From Gemmatimonadota bacterium (GTDB lineage: Bacteria > Gemmatimonadota > Gemmatimonadetes > Gemmatimonadales > GWC2-71-9): a DNA stretch of 64,000 nucleotides. Made by a program: the position numbers and the translations under genes. The stretch spans positions 1 through 64,000 of the forward strand of contig QHUZ01000035.1 of NCBI GenBank assembly GCA_003223395.1, written 5' to 3'. The notes under the pieces are model-generated. The model did no database searches. It saw only the letters and a program-made list of their open reading frames with translations, and was not told where the DNA came from. Positions 27,190 to 35,092 of this stretch are shown in pieces (position 1 is the stretch's first letter; every line of letters starts with the position of its first letter).

Positions 27190-27867
27190 TTAGATACTCA
27201 ACGCCCTCACCTGCCGCGGCGCCGGATCCTGCGACCGCAGCACGATCCGCATCGCATGGGTATCGTAGTCGATGTCCCAGCCGGCAATGCGAGGCCGAAC
27301 GAACTCCGCGCCGTCATCCGGCGTCAGCCCTTCGGGCGTCGCGTCGAGGAACTCCATCAGCTTCATGCGCCACTCGAGATAACTGCAGCCTTCACGGCTC
27401 GCCGCGATGCGAATACCCACATCATCGTCGAGTTGGCGCCGCACAAAGCCCTGGGCAACCTCCAGCAACCGGCCGACAATGACCCGCTCGAGGGTCACGC
27501 CGTCTTTGCGGCCGAGCCGGCGCGCGAGCACGCGGGCTTTGGCGGGATCGAGGCAGAGCTCCAGGAACTGCTGCCGGATCTCCGGATGCGGCCTGCGCTT
27601 GCTCTTGGTCTCGCCGTCCCGCTCCGCCTTGGCGCACGTGGGCAGGTCGTTGCGGTGCAGCTTGAGGAACTTGGTCATCGGGGCGTAGACGTCCATGCGA
27701 CCGGGGGCCGGGGGACGCCGCCGTCCGGCGACGAGGTCAGAGATGTAGATCTCAGACACCTGAACCGCATCCGCCAGTTCGCGCGGGGTGCGCTTCAGCT
27801 CGCGCAACCGGCGCCGTACGAGTTCTCCGACTTTGACGGGGCGCTTCAGGGGGAGGGCTGCCGCCAT
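27190..27867 (-). CDS. XRE-family helix-turn-helix protein with unknown C-terminal domain
   Basis: 225 residues. The N-terminal 60 fit a Cro/C1-type helix-turn-helix (VGELVRRRLRELKRTPRELADAVQVSEIYISDLVAGRRRPP). The following 160 residues are not recognised; they contain a positively charged helix (EIRQQFLELCLDPAKARVLARRLGRKDG) and end RIVLRSQDPAPRQVRALSI. Start ATG 27867 has AAGGAG six bases upstream. The gene is divergent from the AhpD-like/ChrB pair, with 155 nt between starts. It may regulate itself or that pair, but no operator-to-regulator link can be proved from sequence. Confidence 0.75.
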   Translation of the reverse strand: MAAALPLKRPVKVGELVRRRLRELKRTPRELADAVQVSEIYISDLVAGRRRPPAPGRMDVYAPMTKFLKLHRNDLPTCAKAERDGETKSKRRPHPEIRQQFLELCLDPAKARVLARRLGRKDGVTLERVIVGRLLEVAQGFVRRQLDDDVGIRIAASREGCSYLEWRMKLMEFLDATPEGLTPDDGAEFVRPRIAGWDIDYDTHAMRIVLRSQDPAPRQVRALSI

Positions 27868-27981
27868 GTAGGCTCCTTGGTTGCCGTGTTGTGGGGTCGG
27901 GCAATGTAGCTAAATGCAGGCCAAAACGGTAGTTCTGCTGGCTTAATCCCCCCGATTCGAATGCCAAGACGTGACGAGACC

Positions 27982-28018
27982 TTGCCGGGTGGCGTACCAA
28001 GATGATACAATTGTATCA
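27982..28018 (+). promoter_or_regulatory. Promoter with embedded palindromic operator upstream of the ChrB operon
   Basis: A -35-like TTGCCG (27982-27987) and -10 TACAAT (28006-28011) are separated by 18 nt. The -10 lies inside the perfect 16-nt palindrome TGATACAATTGTATCA (28003-28018), so a bound dimer would block RNA polymerase. The predicted transcription start is only about 5 nt before ATG 28023, giving a nearly leaderless message. The likely binders are ChrB itself or the divergent XRE protein. Confidence 0.65.
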
Positions 28019-28022
28019 CACT

Positions 28023-28553
28023 ATGGGTACACTTGTGACTCGGCTCTGGCGCGCACTCGTTGCTCCCCCGACCCCAATGGTCCCGCCCGGCGGTCCGCGT
28101 GTGTTACCCGCGTATGCCGCGCTCGCGCGCTATCAGACGAACAGCCCCGATCTCGATCCGCGTCTGCGCTTGCTCGTTACGCAGCTCGCCGCCGAACGCA
28201 GTCGCTGCCGCTGGTGCATCGACCGCGGCCGCCATCTCTGGCGTGAGGCACAGCTTCCAATCGACGCGCTGGACGGGCTCGCACGCTACGAGACCAGCGC
28301 GCTGTTCTCGAATCGCGAGCGGGCGGCACTGCGGTTCACCGACGCGGTGACGCGCTACAGCGAGGCCAACGGCGGGATGCCGCTCGAGTCGCTCATGCGT
28401 GCCCGCCAGCACTTAAGCGAGCCGGAGATTGCCGCGGTCACAGGGTTGGTCGCCGCCCAGCATTTCTTCAATCCGATTACCGGTGCCATGGGCGCCGATG
28501 TCGCCCCGTGGGGTGCGCCCGTGGGCTCGTCGCTGCGGAACCTGTGGCTATGA
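28023..28553 (+). CDS. Carboxymuconolactone decarboxylase / AhpD-like protein
   Basis: A 176-residue helical protein with the AhpD-type redox motif CRWC in AERSRCRWCIDRGRHLW, followed by the general layout LFSNRERAALRFTDAVTRYSE and AAVTGLVAAQHFFNPITG. Family members are CxxC peroxidases or reductases. Start ATG 28023 lies just past the operator palindrome; an alternative ATG at 28002 would place the operator inside the coding region. It overlaps chrB by 4 nt (ATGA), so the two are coupled and a redox-stress role alongside chromate response is likely. Confidence 0.85.
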   Translation: MGTLVTRLWRALVAPPTPMVPPGGPRVLPAYAALARYQTNSPDLDPRLRLLVTQLAAERSRCRWCIDRGRHLWREAQLPIDALDGLARYETSALFSNRERAALRFTDAVTRYSEANGGMPLESLMRARQHLSEPEIAAVTGLVAAQHFFNPITGAMGADVAPWGAPVGSSLRNLWL

Positions 28554-29437
28554 AAGAAAGCCGCTGGTTGCTGTTGATTCATCAGCTCCCGCCGAAGCCC
28601 GACTATTTCCGCGTCAAGATTTGGCGGCGCCTGCAGGGCCTCGGAGCGGTCGCGATCAAGAATTCGGTCTACGCCCTGCCCTTCAGCGCCCAGGCGTCCG
28701 AGGACTTCCAGTGGCTGCGCAAGGAAATCACGGCGGGGGGCGGCGAGGCCTCGGTCTGCCGCGCGTCGTTCGTCGATGGACTCACCGATCCGCAAATCGA
28801 AGCGCTCTTCCGGGCGGCGCAGGATGCGGCATACGCGGATGTTACACGCGCCGCCGAGCGCGCCGAATCTACGGCGGAGATCGCGCGACTCGAGCGGCGG
28901 CTGCGCGACGTTACGGCGCTCGATCATTTCGGGGCTGGGGGACGAAAAGCAGCGGAGGCGGCGATGGCCAAACTGAAGACGCTTCGGACCGGGCGCGGGA
29001 AAAAAGAGAGGGTGCCCAAGCAACAAACGTGGGTCACGCGGCCGGATGTGCAGGTCGATCGCATCGCGAGCGCGTGGCTGATCCAGCGCTTCATCGATCC
29101 AAAAGCACGATTCGTTTTTGGCGAGGCGCGTGAAGGGGCGGTCAGCTTCGACGTGTTCGAGGGGGATTACACGCACGAGGGCGACCGCTGCACGTTCGAA
29201 ACGCTGCTCCAGCGCTTCGGGTTGGAACAGGACGGAGCGCTCCGCGCGATCGCCGAGATGGTGCACGACGTGGACATGAAGGACGGCAAGTTCGGGCGGG
29301 ACGAGACGGCGGGCTTCGAGCGGATGATCGCCGGCATCGTCAAGCGTCACGCGCGCGACGACGCCCGCATCGAGCGCGGTATCGAGCTGCTTAACGACCT
29401 TTACGAATCAATACAGCCGTCCCCACCAGGGCGATGA
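28550..29437 (+). CDS. chrB: Chromate resistance protein ChrB
   Basis: A 295-residue two-domain ChrB. The N-terminal domain reads WLLLIHQLPPKPDYFRVKIW and GAVAIKNSVYALPF. The C-terminal chromate-resistance domain begins WVTRPDVQVDRIASAWLIQR and includes DPKARFVFGEAREGAVSFDV and HDVDMKDGKFGRDE. Characterised ChrB proteins act as chromate-responsive regulators of the ChrA efflux pump. No chrA is present in this window, so here it is paired only with the AhpD-like gene. The 3' end overlaps the convergent SURF1 gene by 47 nt. Confidence 0.9.
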   Translation: MKESRWLLLIHQLPPKPDYFRVKIWRRLQGLGAVAIKNSVYALPFSAQASEDFQWLRKEITAGGGEASVCRASFVDGLTDPQIEALFRAAQDAAYADVTRAAERAESTAEIARLERRLRDVTALDHFGAGGRKAAEAAMAKLKTLRTGRGKKERVPKQQTWVTRPDVQVDRIASAWLIQRFIDPKARFVFGEAREGAVSFDVFEGDYTHEGDRCTFETLLQRFGLEQDGALRAIAEMVHDVDMKDGKFGRDETAGFERMIAGIVKRHARDDARIERGIELLNDLYESIQPSPPGR

Positions 29438-30020
29438 GCGCAAAGCTGAACCACTGAATCGCGTAGGAGAGATGCGGGCCGTCGTCGAGCGCAGGTGGAG
29501 GCCAGCGACGGGGGAGGCCCCGGTTGGAGGGCGGCCCCGGCGTCTCGAGCTGAATAACGAAGGGCAGAAACCCCGCCACAGCGACGTCACCGCGACCGCG
29601 CGGCGGAATCAGCGCAATACCCGTGGCGGTGGTCGAATCCGGCTCCCGATACAGCGCGTGATCGACGTGGAACGCGTCCGGCGAAGGCACCCAGCCCCGG
29701 TCAACCAGAACCGCTGACCCGTCGGCGAGGCGCATCGGAGTGAGGAGGGCAACGCCCGGAGTGCCCTGAAAACTCCGTCCCGGCCAGCTGCGCTCGGCGG
29801 CGAAATCGTAGACCCCGCGCGCCACCACACGGCGCTGCCGCGCACTGTCCGCCGTGACGTTCCGAGCGACCGGGAGCGGTGGCAGCGCCAAACGGGCGGC
29901 GAGCGCGGCATTCCGCGCGCGGCGCTGCGCCAGGCGATTGAGCTGCCACCGCCCCAGCAGCACACAGGCCGTCGCCACCAGCACCGCCACGGCGGCGAGC
30001 GTTACGTCCCGGCGTTGCAC
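29391..30020 (-). CDS. SURF1-family protein (cytochrome c oxidase assembly)
   Basis: A 209-residue protein with one membrane helix at each end, as in Surf1/Shy1. N-terminal VTLAAVAVLVATACVLLGRW runs into the conserved LGRWQLNRLAQRRARN. The middle has VARGVYDFAAERSWPGRSF and LVDRGWVPSPD, and the end has HLSYAIQWFSFALIALVG. The family helps insert heme into cytochrome c oxidase, but no oxidase subunit gene is adjacent. The start overlaps the GIY-YIG stop by 19 nt and the 3' end overlaps chrB. Confidence 0.9.
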   Translation of the reverse strand: MQRRDVTLAAVAVLVATACVLLGRWQLNRLAQRRARNAALAARLALPPLPVARNVTADSARQRRVVARGVYDFAAERSWPGRSFQGTPGVALLTPMRLADGSAVLVDRGWVPSPDAFHVDHALYREPDSTTATGIALIPPRGRGDVAVAGFLPFVIQLETPGPPSNRGLPRRWPPPALDDGPHLSYAIQWFSFALIALVGTAVLIRKGR

Positions 30021-30286
30021 AAGGCCAACTTCTCGACGCGAGACAGCCGCCGGATCGCGGCCTCGCGTTTTAGCGCGCTGCCGCGGTCGGCCGCGACTTC
30101 GTGGTAGGCGAGCGAGACCGGACGGCGCGCGCGGGTATAGGCACTCGCCTTGCCGCGGCGATGCGACTCGAGGCGCTGCGGCAGATCGTTGGTGATTCCG
30201 GTGTACAGCGAGCCGTCGCGGCAGCGGAGGAGATACACGGTCCAGGGCACGCGGCCAGCCGCAAACGCGTCAGGCCAGCTTTGCAT
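30002..30286 (-). CDS. GIY-YIG nuclease-fold protein (YhbQ-like)
   Basis: A small protein of 94 residues from ATG 30286, or 82 from GTG 30250, which is nearer the family N-terminus. The GIY-YIG core is WTVYLLRCRDGSLYTGITND, then LPQRLESHRRGKASAYTRARRP and the second strand/helix SLAYHEVAADRGSALKREAAI with the usual Arg and Glu. Family members are structure- or sequence-specific endonucleases of DNA maintenance, and this small class is poorly defined. It sits between osmC-like and SURF1 genes with overlaps on both sides. Confidence 0.85.
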   Translation of the reverse strand: MQSWPDAFAAGRVPWTVYLLRCRDGSLYTGITNDLPQRLESHRRGKASAYTRARRPVSLAYHEVAADRGSALKREAAIRRLSRVEKLALCNAGT

Positions 30287-30698
30287 CCATCGTAATCTCG
30301 ACGTTGCCCTGAATCGCCTTCGACAGGGGACAGTTCTTCTTCGCCGCCTCGGCCGCCTGCCGGAACGCCGCCTCGTCGATGCCGTCAACTTTTCCCCGCA
30401 CCTCCAACGCGCTACGCGTGACCTTGGGCGCCCCATCCACCGTTTCCAGTGTGACGGCCGCGCGCGTTTCGATGCGCGTAGCGGGATGGCCCGCTTTCTC
30501 GAGACCGGCCGAAAGCGCCATGCTAAAGCAGCCGGCGTGCGCGGCGGCGAGCAGCTCCTCGGGGTTCGACCCTTTCTTGCCTTCGAAGCGCGTGCCGAAG
30601 CTGAACGAGCCACTGAACACGCCGCTCTGCGCCTTGAAGCTGCCTTTGCCGTCTCTGAGCTTGCCTTCCCAAACCGCGACAGCGTTGCTGGTCGCCAT
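30270..30698 (-). CDS. OsmC-family peroxiredoxin
   Basis: A 142-residue thiol peroxidase of the OsmC/Ohr superfamily that reduces organic hydroperoxides. The two redox cysteines are in ELLAAAHAGCFSMALS and KKNCPLSKAI. The start is MATSNAVAVWEGKLRDGKG. The end of the gene overlaps the GIY-YIG coding region if that starts at 30286. It is divergent from the glyoxalase-like gene. Confidence 0.93.
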   Translation of the reverse strand: MATSNAVAVWEGKLRDGKGSFKAQSGVFSGSFSFGTRFEGKKGSNPEELLAAAHAGCFSMALSAGLEKAGHPATRIETRAAVTLETVDGAPKVTRSALEVRGKVDGIDEAAFRQAAEAAKKNCPLSKAIQGNVEITMDAKLA

Positions 30699-30790
30699 GA
30701 TCGACTGCTCCGATGGTTACAGGGGAACGGGGAATCTGGCGAGACGCGCGGCGGTTCGCTACGCTTCGTGACCCTTACGGAGCATATCTG

Positions 30791-31261
30791 ATGGCGACCA
30801 AGAAGGCGGCCAAGAAACGGCCTCGTTCCAAGGCAGCGACCAAAGCCAAGACGCGGCCCGGCGCCCGGCGGCAGCCTGAGACGCTGCGCCTGCGCGACAT
30901 CTCTCCCACGTTTACCGCGACCGACCTGCAACGCAGTATCGCCTTCTATCGCGACGTGCTGGGCTTCGTCGTGGGCGAGGAGTGGCGCGAGAACGGCACG
31001 CTCGAGGGCTGCGAGATGCGCGCCGGGTCGGTGACGTTCTATCTCACCCAGGACGATTTCGCCAAGGGTCGGGACCGCAAGAAGGGAATCGGCTCGCGGC
31101 TGAGCTGCACGACCGCGCAAGACCTCGACCGGTTCGCCGCCGAGGTCAAAGCACGCGGGGGCGCGCTCGACCAGGAGCCGATGGACATGCCGTGGGGCGA
31201 GCGCCTGTTCATGATCACCGATCCGGACGGGTTTAAGCTGACGTTCGTCCAAACGCGTTGA
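30791..31261 (+). CDS. Glyoxalase/bleomycin-resistance (VOC) superfamily protein with basic tail
   Basis: 156 residues. A lysine/arginine-rich N-terminus (KKAAKKRPRSKAATKAKTRP) precedes a single VOC module: ISPTFTATDLQRSIAFYRDVLGF, then FYLTQDDFAKGRDRKKG and the closing GERLFMITDPDGFKLTFVQ. The DLQRSIAFYRDVLGF and ITDPDGFKL elements are diagnostic of the fold, while substrate is unknown. ATG 30791 follows CGGAG by about nine bases; an upstream in-frame ATG (30713) adds residues unlike the family. Its TGA overlaps the TTG start of the GMC gene. Confidence 0.85.
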   Translation: MATKKAAKKRPRSKAATKAKTRPGARRQPETLRLRDISPTFTATDLQRSIAFYRDVLGFVVGEEWRENGTLEGCEMRAGSVTFYLTQDDFAKGRDRKKGIGSRLSCTTAQDLDRFAAEVKARGGALDQEPMDMPWGERLFMITDPDGFKLTFVQTR

Positions 31262-33159
31262 GTCTCTCACCCGCCGCGCGGAACGTCCTACGATCGGTCG
31301 CAGCGACGCTCGTTCCGGACGGCGCGGCGGACCTCGACGAGCAGGTCGCGCGGAAGATCGCATCGCTGCCGCGGCCTGCCGACCGACGCGAGCTCGATCT
31401 CCTGCTCCGCCTGCTCGACAGCCGCATCGTCAATCTGCTCCTCAGCGGCATCCCCAAACCATTCACCCGCATGTCGCCCGGCGCGCGCGAACGCTGCCTC
31501 CGCGGCTGGGCGACGAGCCGCCTGCCGCAGCGCCGCAAGGCATTTCAGGCGTTAAAGCGCCTCACGACCGTCACGCATTACACGACGCCCGGTGCAGCAC
31601 GCGCCATTGGGTATCCGGGCCCCCTCGGACCGCCACCGACCACACCGAAGCCGATTCACCCCGTCGTCATCACGGCAAATAACACACTCGCCTGCGATGT
31701 CGTTGTCGTCGGCTCGGGAGCCGGCGGTGGCGTCGTCGCGGCCGAGCTGGCGGCCGCCGGGAAGGATGTGATCGTTCTGGAGAAGGGTGGCTATCGCAAC
31801 GAGGCAGACTTTACCCATCTGGAGGGAGACGCGCTCGAAACGATGTACGATGCCGGCGGGCTGCTCGCGACCAGTGACTTGGGTCTGGTCGTGCTGCAAG
31901 GCGCGACGCTGGGCGGCGGCACCGTGATCAACTACACGACAAGCTTCCCGACACCGGAGAGCGTGCGCCGGCAATGGGCGACAGAACACAACTTGCCGCA
32001 CTTCCTGAGCTCGGAATTCACGCGCTCGCTCGATGCGGTCGCGCGCCGGCTCGGCGTCAACACCGATCACGCGAAGCCTTCGGGCCGCGACCAGGTGCTG
32101 ATCCGCGGGCTCGAGCAACTCAACTGGCATCACGGCTTGCTGCCGCGCGACGTGCGTAACTGCCCGCAGGACGATGCGTGTGGCTACTGCGGGATGGGGT
32201 GCCGTCGCGGCGCCAAGCAATCGACGTTGATCACCTACCTGCAGGATGCGGCGGATCGCGGTGCGCGCATCGTCGTGAATTGCGCCGTGCACCGCGTCGT
32301 GATCGATCGCGGCACCGCAACGGGCGTTGAGGCGCGCGTCGGCGACTTGGCGCTGACCGTGCGTGCGAAAGCCGTGATTGTCGCCGCGGGCTCGGTGCAT
32401 TCGCCGGCGCTGCTCCTGCGCTCAGGCGTGACCGTCCCCGCGCTCGGCCGCCATCTCGCACTCCATCCCGCGACCGCCGTGCTCGCAGACATGGGCCGGG
32501 ACGTCCGGCCGTGGACCGGAACCGTGCAGGCCCACTATTCGGATCAATTCGCCGATCTCGACTCCGGGTACGGATTCAAGTTCGAGACCGCACCCGTCCA
32601 CCCCTCGCTGCAGGCGCTGGCGGCCCCGTGGGAATCGGCCGCCGGGCATCGTGACCGCATGGGCAAGCTGCCGCAGACCGCGCTCGTCGGCATCCTGCTG
32701 CGCGATCGGTTTGGCGGGCGTGTGCGGGTGGATCGCGACGGTGCCGCGGTCGTCGATTACCGGCTGTCGCGCTACGACCGCGCCCATCTGCGCCGCGCGA
32801 TCGGCGCCGCGGCCGAGGTACTCGAAGCGGCGGGAGCGCGCGACATCTGGGTCCCCCTCGCGCGCGACGTGAGCTACCGGCCGGGCTCGAACGCGGCGCG
32901 AGAGGACTGGCTCAGACGCGTGGACGCCGTCGGGTGGGGACCGAACGAGCTCTTGCTCGTCACGTTCCATCAGATGGCATCGTGTCGCATGGGGACCAAC
33001 GCGGCCGCCTCGGTCGTGGATCCGGACCATCGGGTGTGGGGAACCCGAGGCTTGTACGTGGCGGATGCGAGTACTTTCCCCAGTGCGTCCGGAGTCAACC
33101 CGATGCTTACCGTGATGGCGATGGCGCATCGCGCCGCCGCCGTCATGGTGACTCACTAG
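31258..33159 (+). CDS. GMC-family FAD oxidoreductase (long-chain alcohol oxidase-like)
   Basis: A 633-residue flavoprotein from TTG 31258. About 120 N-terminal residues resemble the small-subunit-like region of fatty alcohol oxidases and gluconate dehydrogenases (LVPDGAADLDEQVARKI). The Rossmann motif DVVVVGSGAGGGVVAAELA follows, then GATLGGGTVINYTTSFPTPE and the C-terminal active-site region HQMASCRMGTNAAASVVDP with the GLYVADASTFPSASGVNPM signature. It likely oxidises long-chain or sterol-like alcohols. It is coupled to the glyoxalase-like gene by a TTGA overlap. Confidence 0.88.
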   Translation: MSLSPAARNVLRSVAATLVPDGAADLDEQVARKIASLPRPADRRELDLLLRLLDSRIVNLLLSGIPKPFTRMSPGARERCLRGWATSRLPQRRKAFQALKRLTTVTHYTTPGAARAIGYPGPLGPPPTTPKPIHPVVITANNTLACDVVVVGSGAGGGVVAAELAAAGKDVIVLEKGGYRNEADFTHLEGDALETMYDAGGLLATSDLGLVVLQGATLGGGTVINYTTSFPTPESVRRQWATEHNLPHFLSSEFTRSLDAVARRLGVNTDHAKPSGRDQVLIRGLEQLNWHHGLLPRDVRNCPQDDACGYCGMGCRRGAKQSTLITYLQDAADRGARIVVNCAVHRVVIDRGTATGVEARVGDLALTVRAKAVIVAAGSVHSPALLLRSGVTVPALGRHLALHPATAVLADMGRDVRPWTGTVQAHYSDQFADLDSGYGFKFETAPVHPSLQALAAPWESAAGHRDRMGKLPQTALVGILLRDRFGGRVRVDRDGAAVVDYRLSRYDRAHLRRAIGAAAEVLEAAGARDIWVPLARDVSYRPGSNAAREDWLRRVDAVGWGPNELLLVTFHQMASCRMGTNAAASVVDPDHRVWGTRGLYVADASTFPSASGVNPMLTVMAMAHRAAAVMVTH

Positions 33160-33168
33160 GAGAGCTAC

Positions 33169-35034
33169 ATGCTCGCGTTGCTGCTTGTGTTGCAACAATC
33201 CATCGCTGACTCCTCGTCCTTTCGCGCGCTCGCGCTGCCGCCCGCGACATCCACCAGGAGCGCCTCCGGCACGCCTGGTCCCCGCTACTGGCAGCAGCGC
33301 GCCGACTACACGCTCCAGGCCACGCTCGACACCGGTACGAACGTCCTGCGGGGCCAGGGCCGGATTTATTACGTCAACCGCTCGCCCGAGACGCTCGACC
33401 ATGTCTGGGTGCAGCTCGATCAGAATCTGTTCGCGCCGAACTCGATCTCGAGGGCGCTCAATCTCCCGCCGTTGCGGTTCGCCGGCGGCGTGGTCTTCGA
33501 CTTCACGAGCAAGGGGTTCGCCGGGGGGATCACGGTCGATCGCTTTGCGGTGGCAGGCCGCCCGCTCACGACGAAGGTGTTCGGCACGATGATGCGGGTC
33601 GAGCTGGCGCGGCCCCTCGCGCCCAATCTCAGCATCACGTTCGACATCGCGTGGCACTTCCCGATTCCGCCGTACGGGGGCGGTCGCATGGGGCGCGTGG
33701 GCTCGCGCTTCTACGAGCTGGGCCAGTGGTACCCGCGCATGGCCGTCTACGACGACGTGCATGGCTGGAACACGTTGCCATTTCTTGGCGCGGGCGAGTT
33801 TTATCTCGAATTCGGCGATTTCGACGTGAGTCTCACGGTCCCCGCCGGCTTCCAAGTCACCGCGACAGGCGCGCTCGCCAATCCGACGGTTATTCGCACG
33901 CCGCAGGAGCGAGCCCGCCTGGCGCGGGCGTTCACGTCGCCGGGGCAAGTCGTCCAGGTTGTCACGCGTCAGGAAGCGGTCGCCGGCGCGACCCGACCCG
34001 TTCCCGGCACGCGCACGTGGCGCTTTACGGCGAGTGGCGTGCGCGACTTCGCCTGGGCCGCCGGATCGGGACTGCGCTGGGATGCAAGCGTCTGGGATGG
34101 GATTCTGGTGCAGACGTTCTACCATCCCGAAGCCACGCCCTGGGAAGAATCCAACATGATGCTGCGGTTTGCGCTCAGGCACTTCTCCGGCGCGCTGGGC
34201 CAGTATCCCTGGCCGCAGATCTCGGCGGTCGAGGGACTGATCGAGGGGATGGAGTACCCGACGGTGATCTACTGCCCCTCGCTCCGGAAGCGTGAAGACC
34301 AATACTGGGTGCTGATGCACGAGCTCGGGCATCAGTGGTTTCCGATGCAGGTGGGCTCGGACGAGCGGCGCTACCCATGGATGGACGAAGGCTTCAACAC
34401 GTTCGCCGATTACGACGCCGCCGAGGCTTTTTTCAAAGGCACGCCGTATGCCGACAGCGTGCGGCGCGAGCTCCTCGCCGCGTACGCCGCGACGGCAATT
34501 CCGGGCAGCGAGCAGCCGATGATCACGAAGCCCGACGAAGTGCGGGAGTTGTACTGGACCGCGTATCAGAAGCCGGCGCTCATGCTCACCATCCTGCGGG
34601 AAGCGGTCATCGGGCGCGAAGAATTCGATCGCGCCTTTCGCGAGTACGCGCGCCGGTGGAAGGGGAAGCATGCGCAACCGGTGGATTTCTTCCGGACGAT
34701 GAGCGATCTGACGGGGCGCGATCTCGACTGGTTCTGGCGCAGCTGGATTTACACCACGGCTCGGCTGGACCAGGCCGTGGATTCCGTGCGCACCCGGGAC
34801 GATTCGACGTTCCTATATCTGTCGAATCGCGCCCAGATGGTCCTGCCGGTGACGCTGGAGCTGCGCTACGCCGATGGAACGAGCGAGACGCGCAGCCTGC
34901 CGGTCGAGATGTGGAACCTCGGGAGTCGCTTCACCTATCGGATGCCGAGCGCCAAGCGCCTGGCGAGCGTCGTGATCGATCCGCGCGTGATCTATCCGGA
35001 TGTCAATCGTGAGAACAATAGCTGGCGACGATAG
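33169..35034 (+). CDS. Secreted M1-family aminopeptidase-like metallopeptidase
   Basis: A 621-residue exported zinc peptidase of the gluzincin M1 family. A short leader (MLALLLVLQQSIADSS) is followed by the N-terminal beta domain (ADYTLQATLDTGTNVLRGQG). The active site VLMHELGHQWFPMQVGSDE has HExxH, with the third zinc ligand in WMDEGFNTFADY. GAMEN is replaced by EGLIEGMEYPTVIY, as in the bacterial subgroup. A C-terminal helical part ends YPDVNRENNSWRR. ATG 33169 has AGGAGAG upstream. A strong hairpin follows the stop. Confidence 0.92.
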   Translation: MLALLLVLQQSIADSSSFRALALPPATSTRSASGTPGPRYWQQRADYTLQATLDTGTNVLRGQGRIYYVNRSPETLDHVWVQLDQNLFAPNSISRALNLPPLRFAGGVVFDFTSKGFAGGITVDRFAVAGRPLTTKVFGTMMRVELARPLAPNLSITFDIAWHFPIPPYGGGRMGRVGSRFYELGQWYPRMAVYDDVHGWNTLPFLGAGEFYLEFGDFDVSLTVPAGFQVTATGALANPTVIRTPQERARLARAFTSPGQVVQVVTRQEAVAGATRPVPGTRTWRFTASGVRDFAWAAGSGLRWDASVWDGILVQTFYHPEATPWEESNMMLRFALRHFSGALGQYPWPQISAVEGLIEGMEYPTVIYCPSLRKREDQYWVLMHELGHQWFPMQVGSDERRYPWMDEGFNTFADYDAAEAFFKGTPYADSVRRELLAAYAATAIPGSEQPMITKPDEVRELYWTAYQKPALMLTILREAVIGREEFDRAFREYARRWKGKHAQPVDFFRTMSDLTGRDLDWFWRSWIYTTARLDQAVDSVRTRDDSTFLYLSNRAQMVLPVTLELRYADGTSETRSLPVEMWNLGSRFTYRMPSAKRLASVVIDPRVIYPDVNRENNSWRR

Positions 35035-35045
35035 CCGTCTGCTAT

Positions 35046-35085
35046 CAGCCGTCTGCCGTCAGTGACTGCTGATGGCAGATGGCTG
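35046..35085. terminator. Bidirectional hairpin between convergent genes
   Basis: Arms CAGCCGTCTGCCGTCAG (35046-35062) and CTGATGGCAGATGGCTG (35069-35085) pair over 17 bp with two G-T pairs and a 6-nt loop. It lies between the M1 peptidase stop (35034) and the pntB stop (35093). There is no T-tract, so it is more like a stabilising or rho-type structure or a dispersed REP-like unit. Confidence 0.6.
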
Positions 35086-35092
35086 AACGCCG

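Noticed and set aside
32422-34677. A 751-codon open frame opposite the GMC and M1 genes
   Set aside because: It spans two well-supported plus-strand genes and their junction, has Arg/His-rich composition and no recognisable family.
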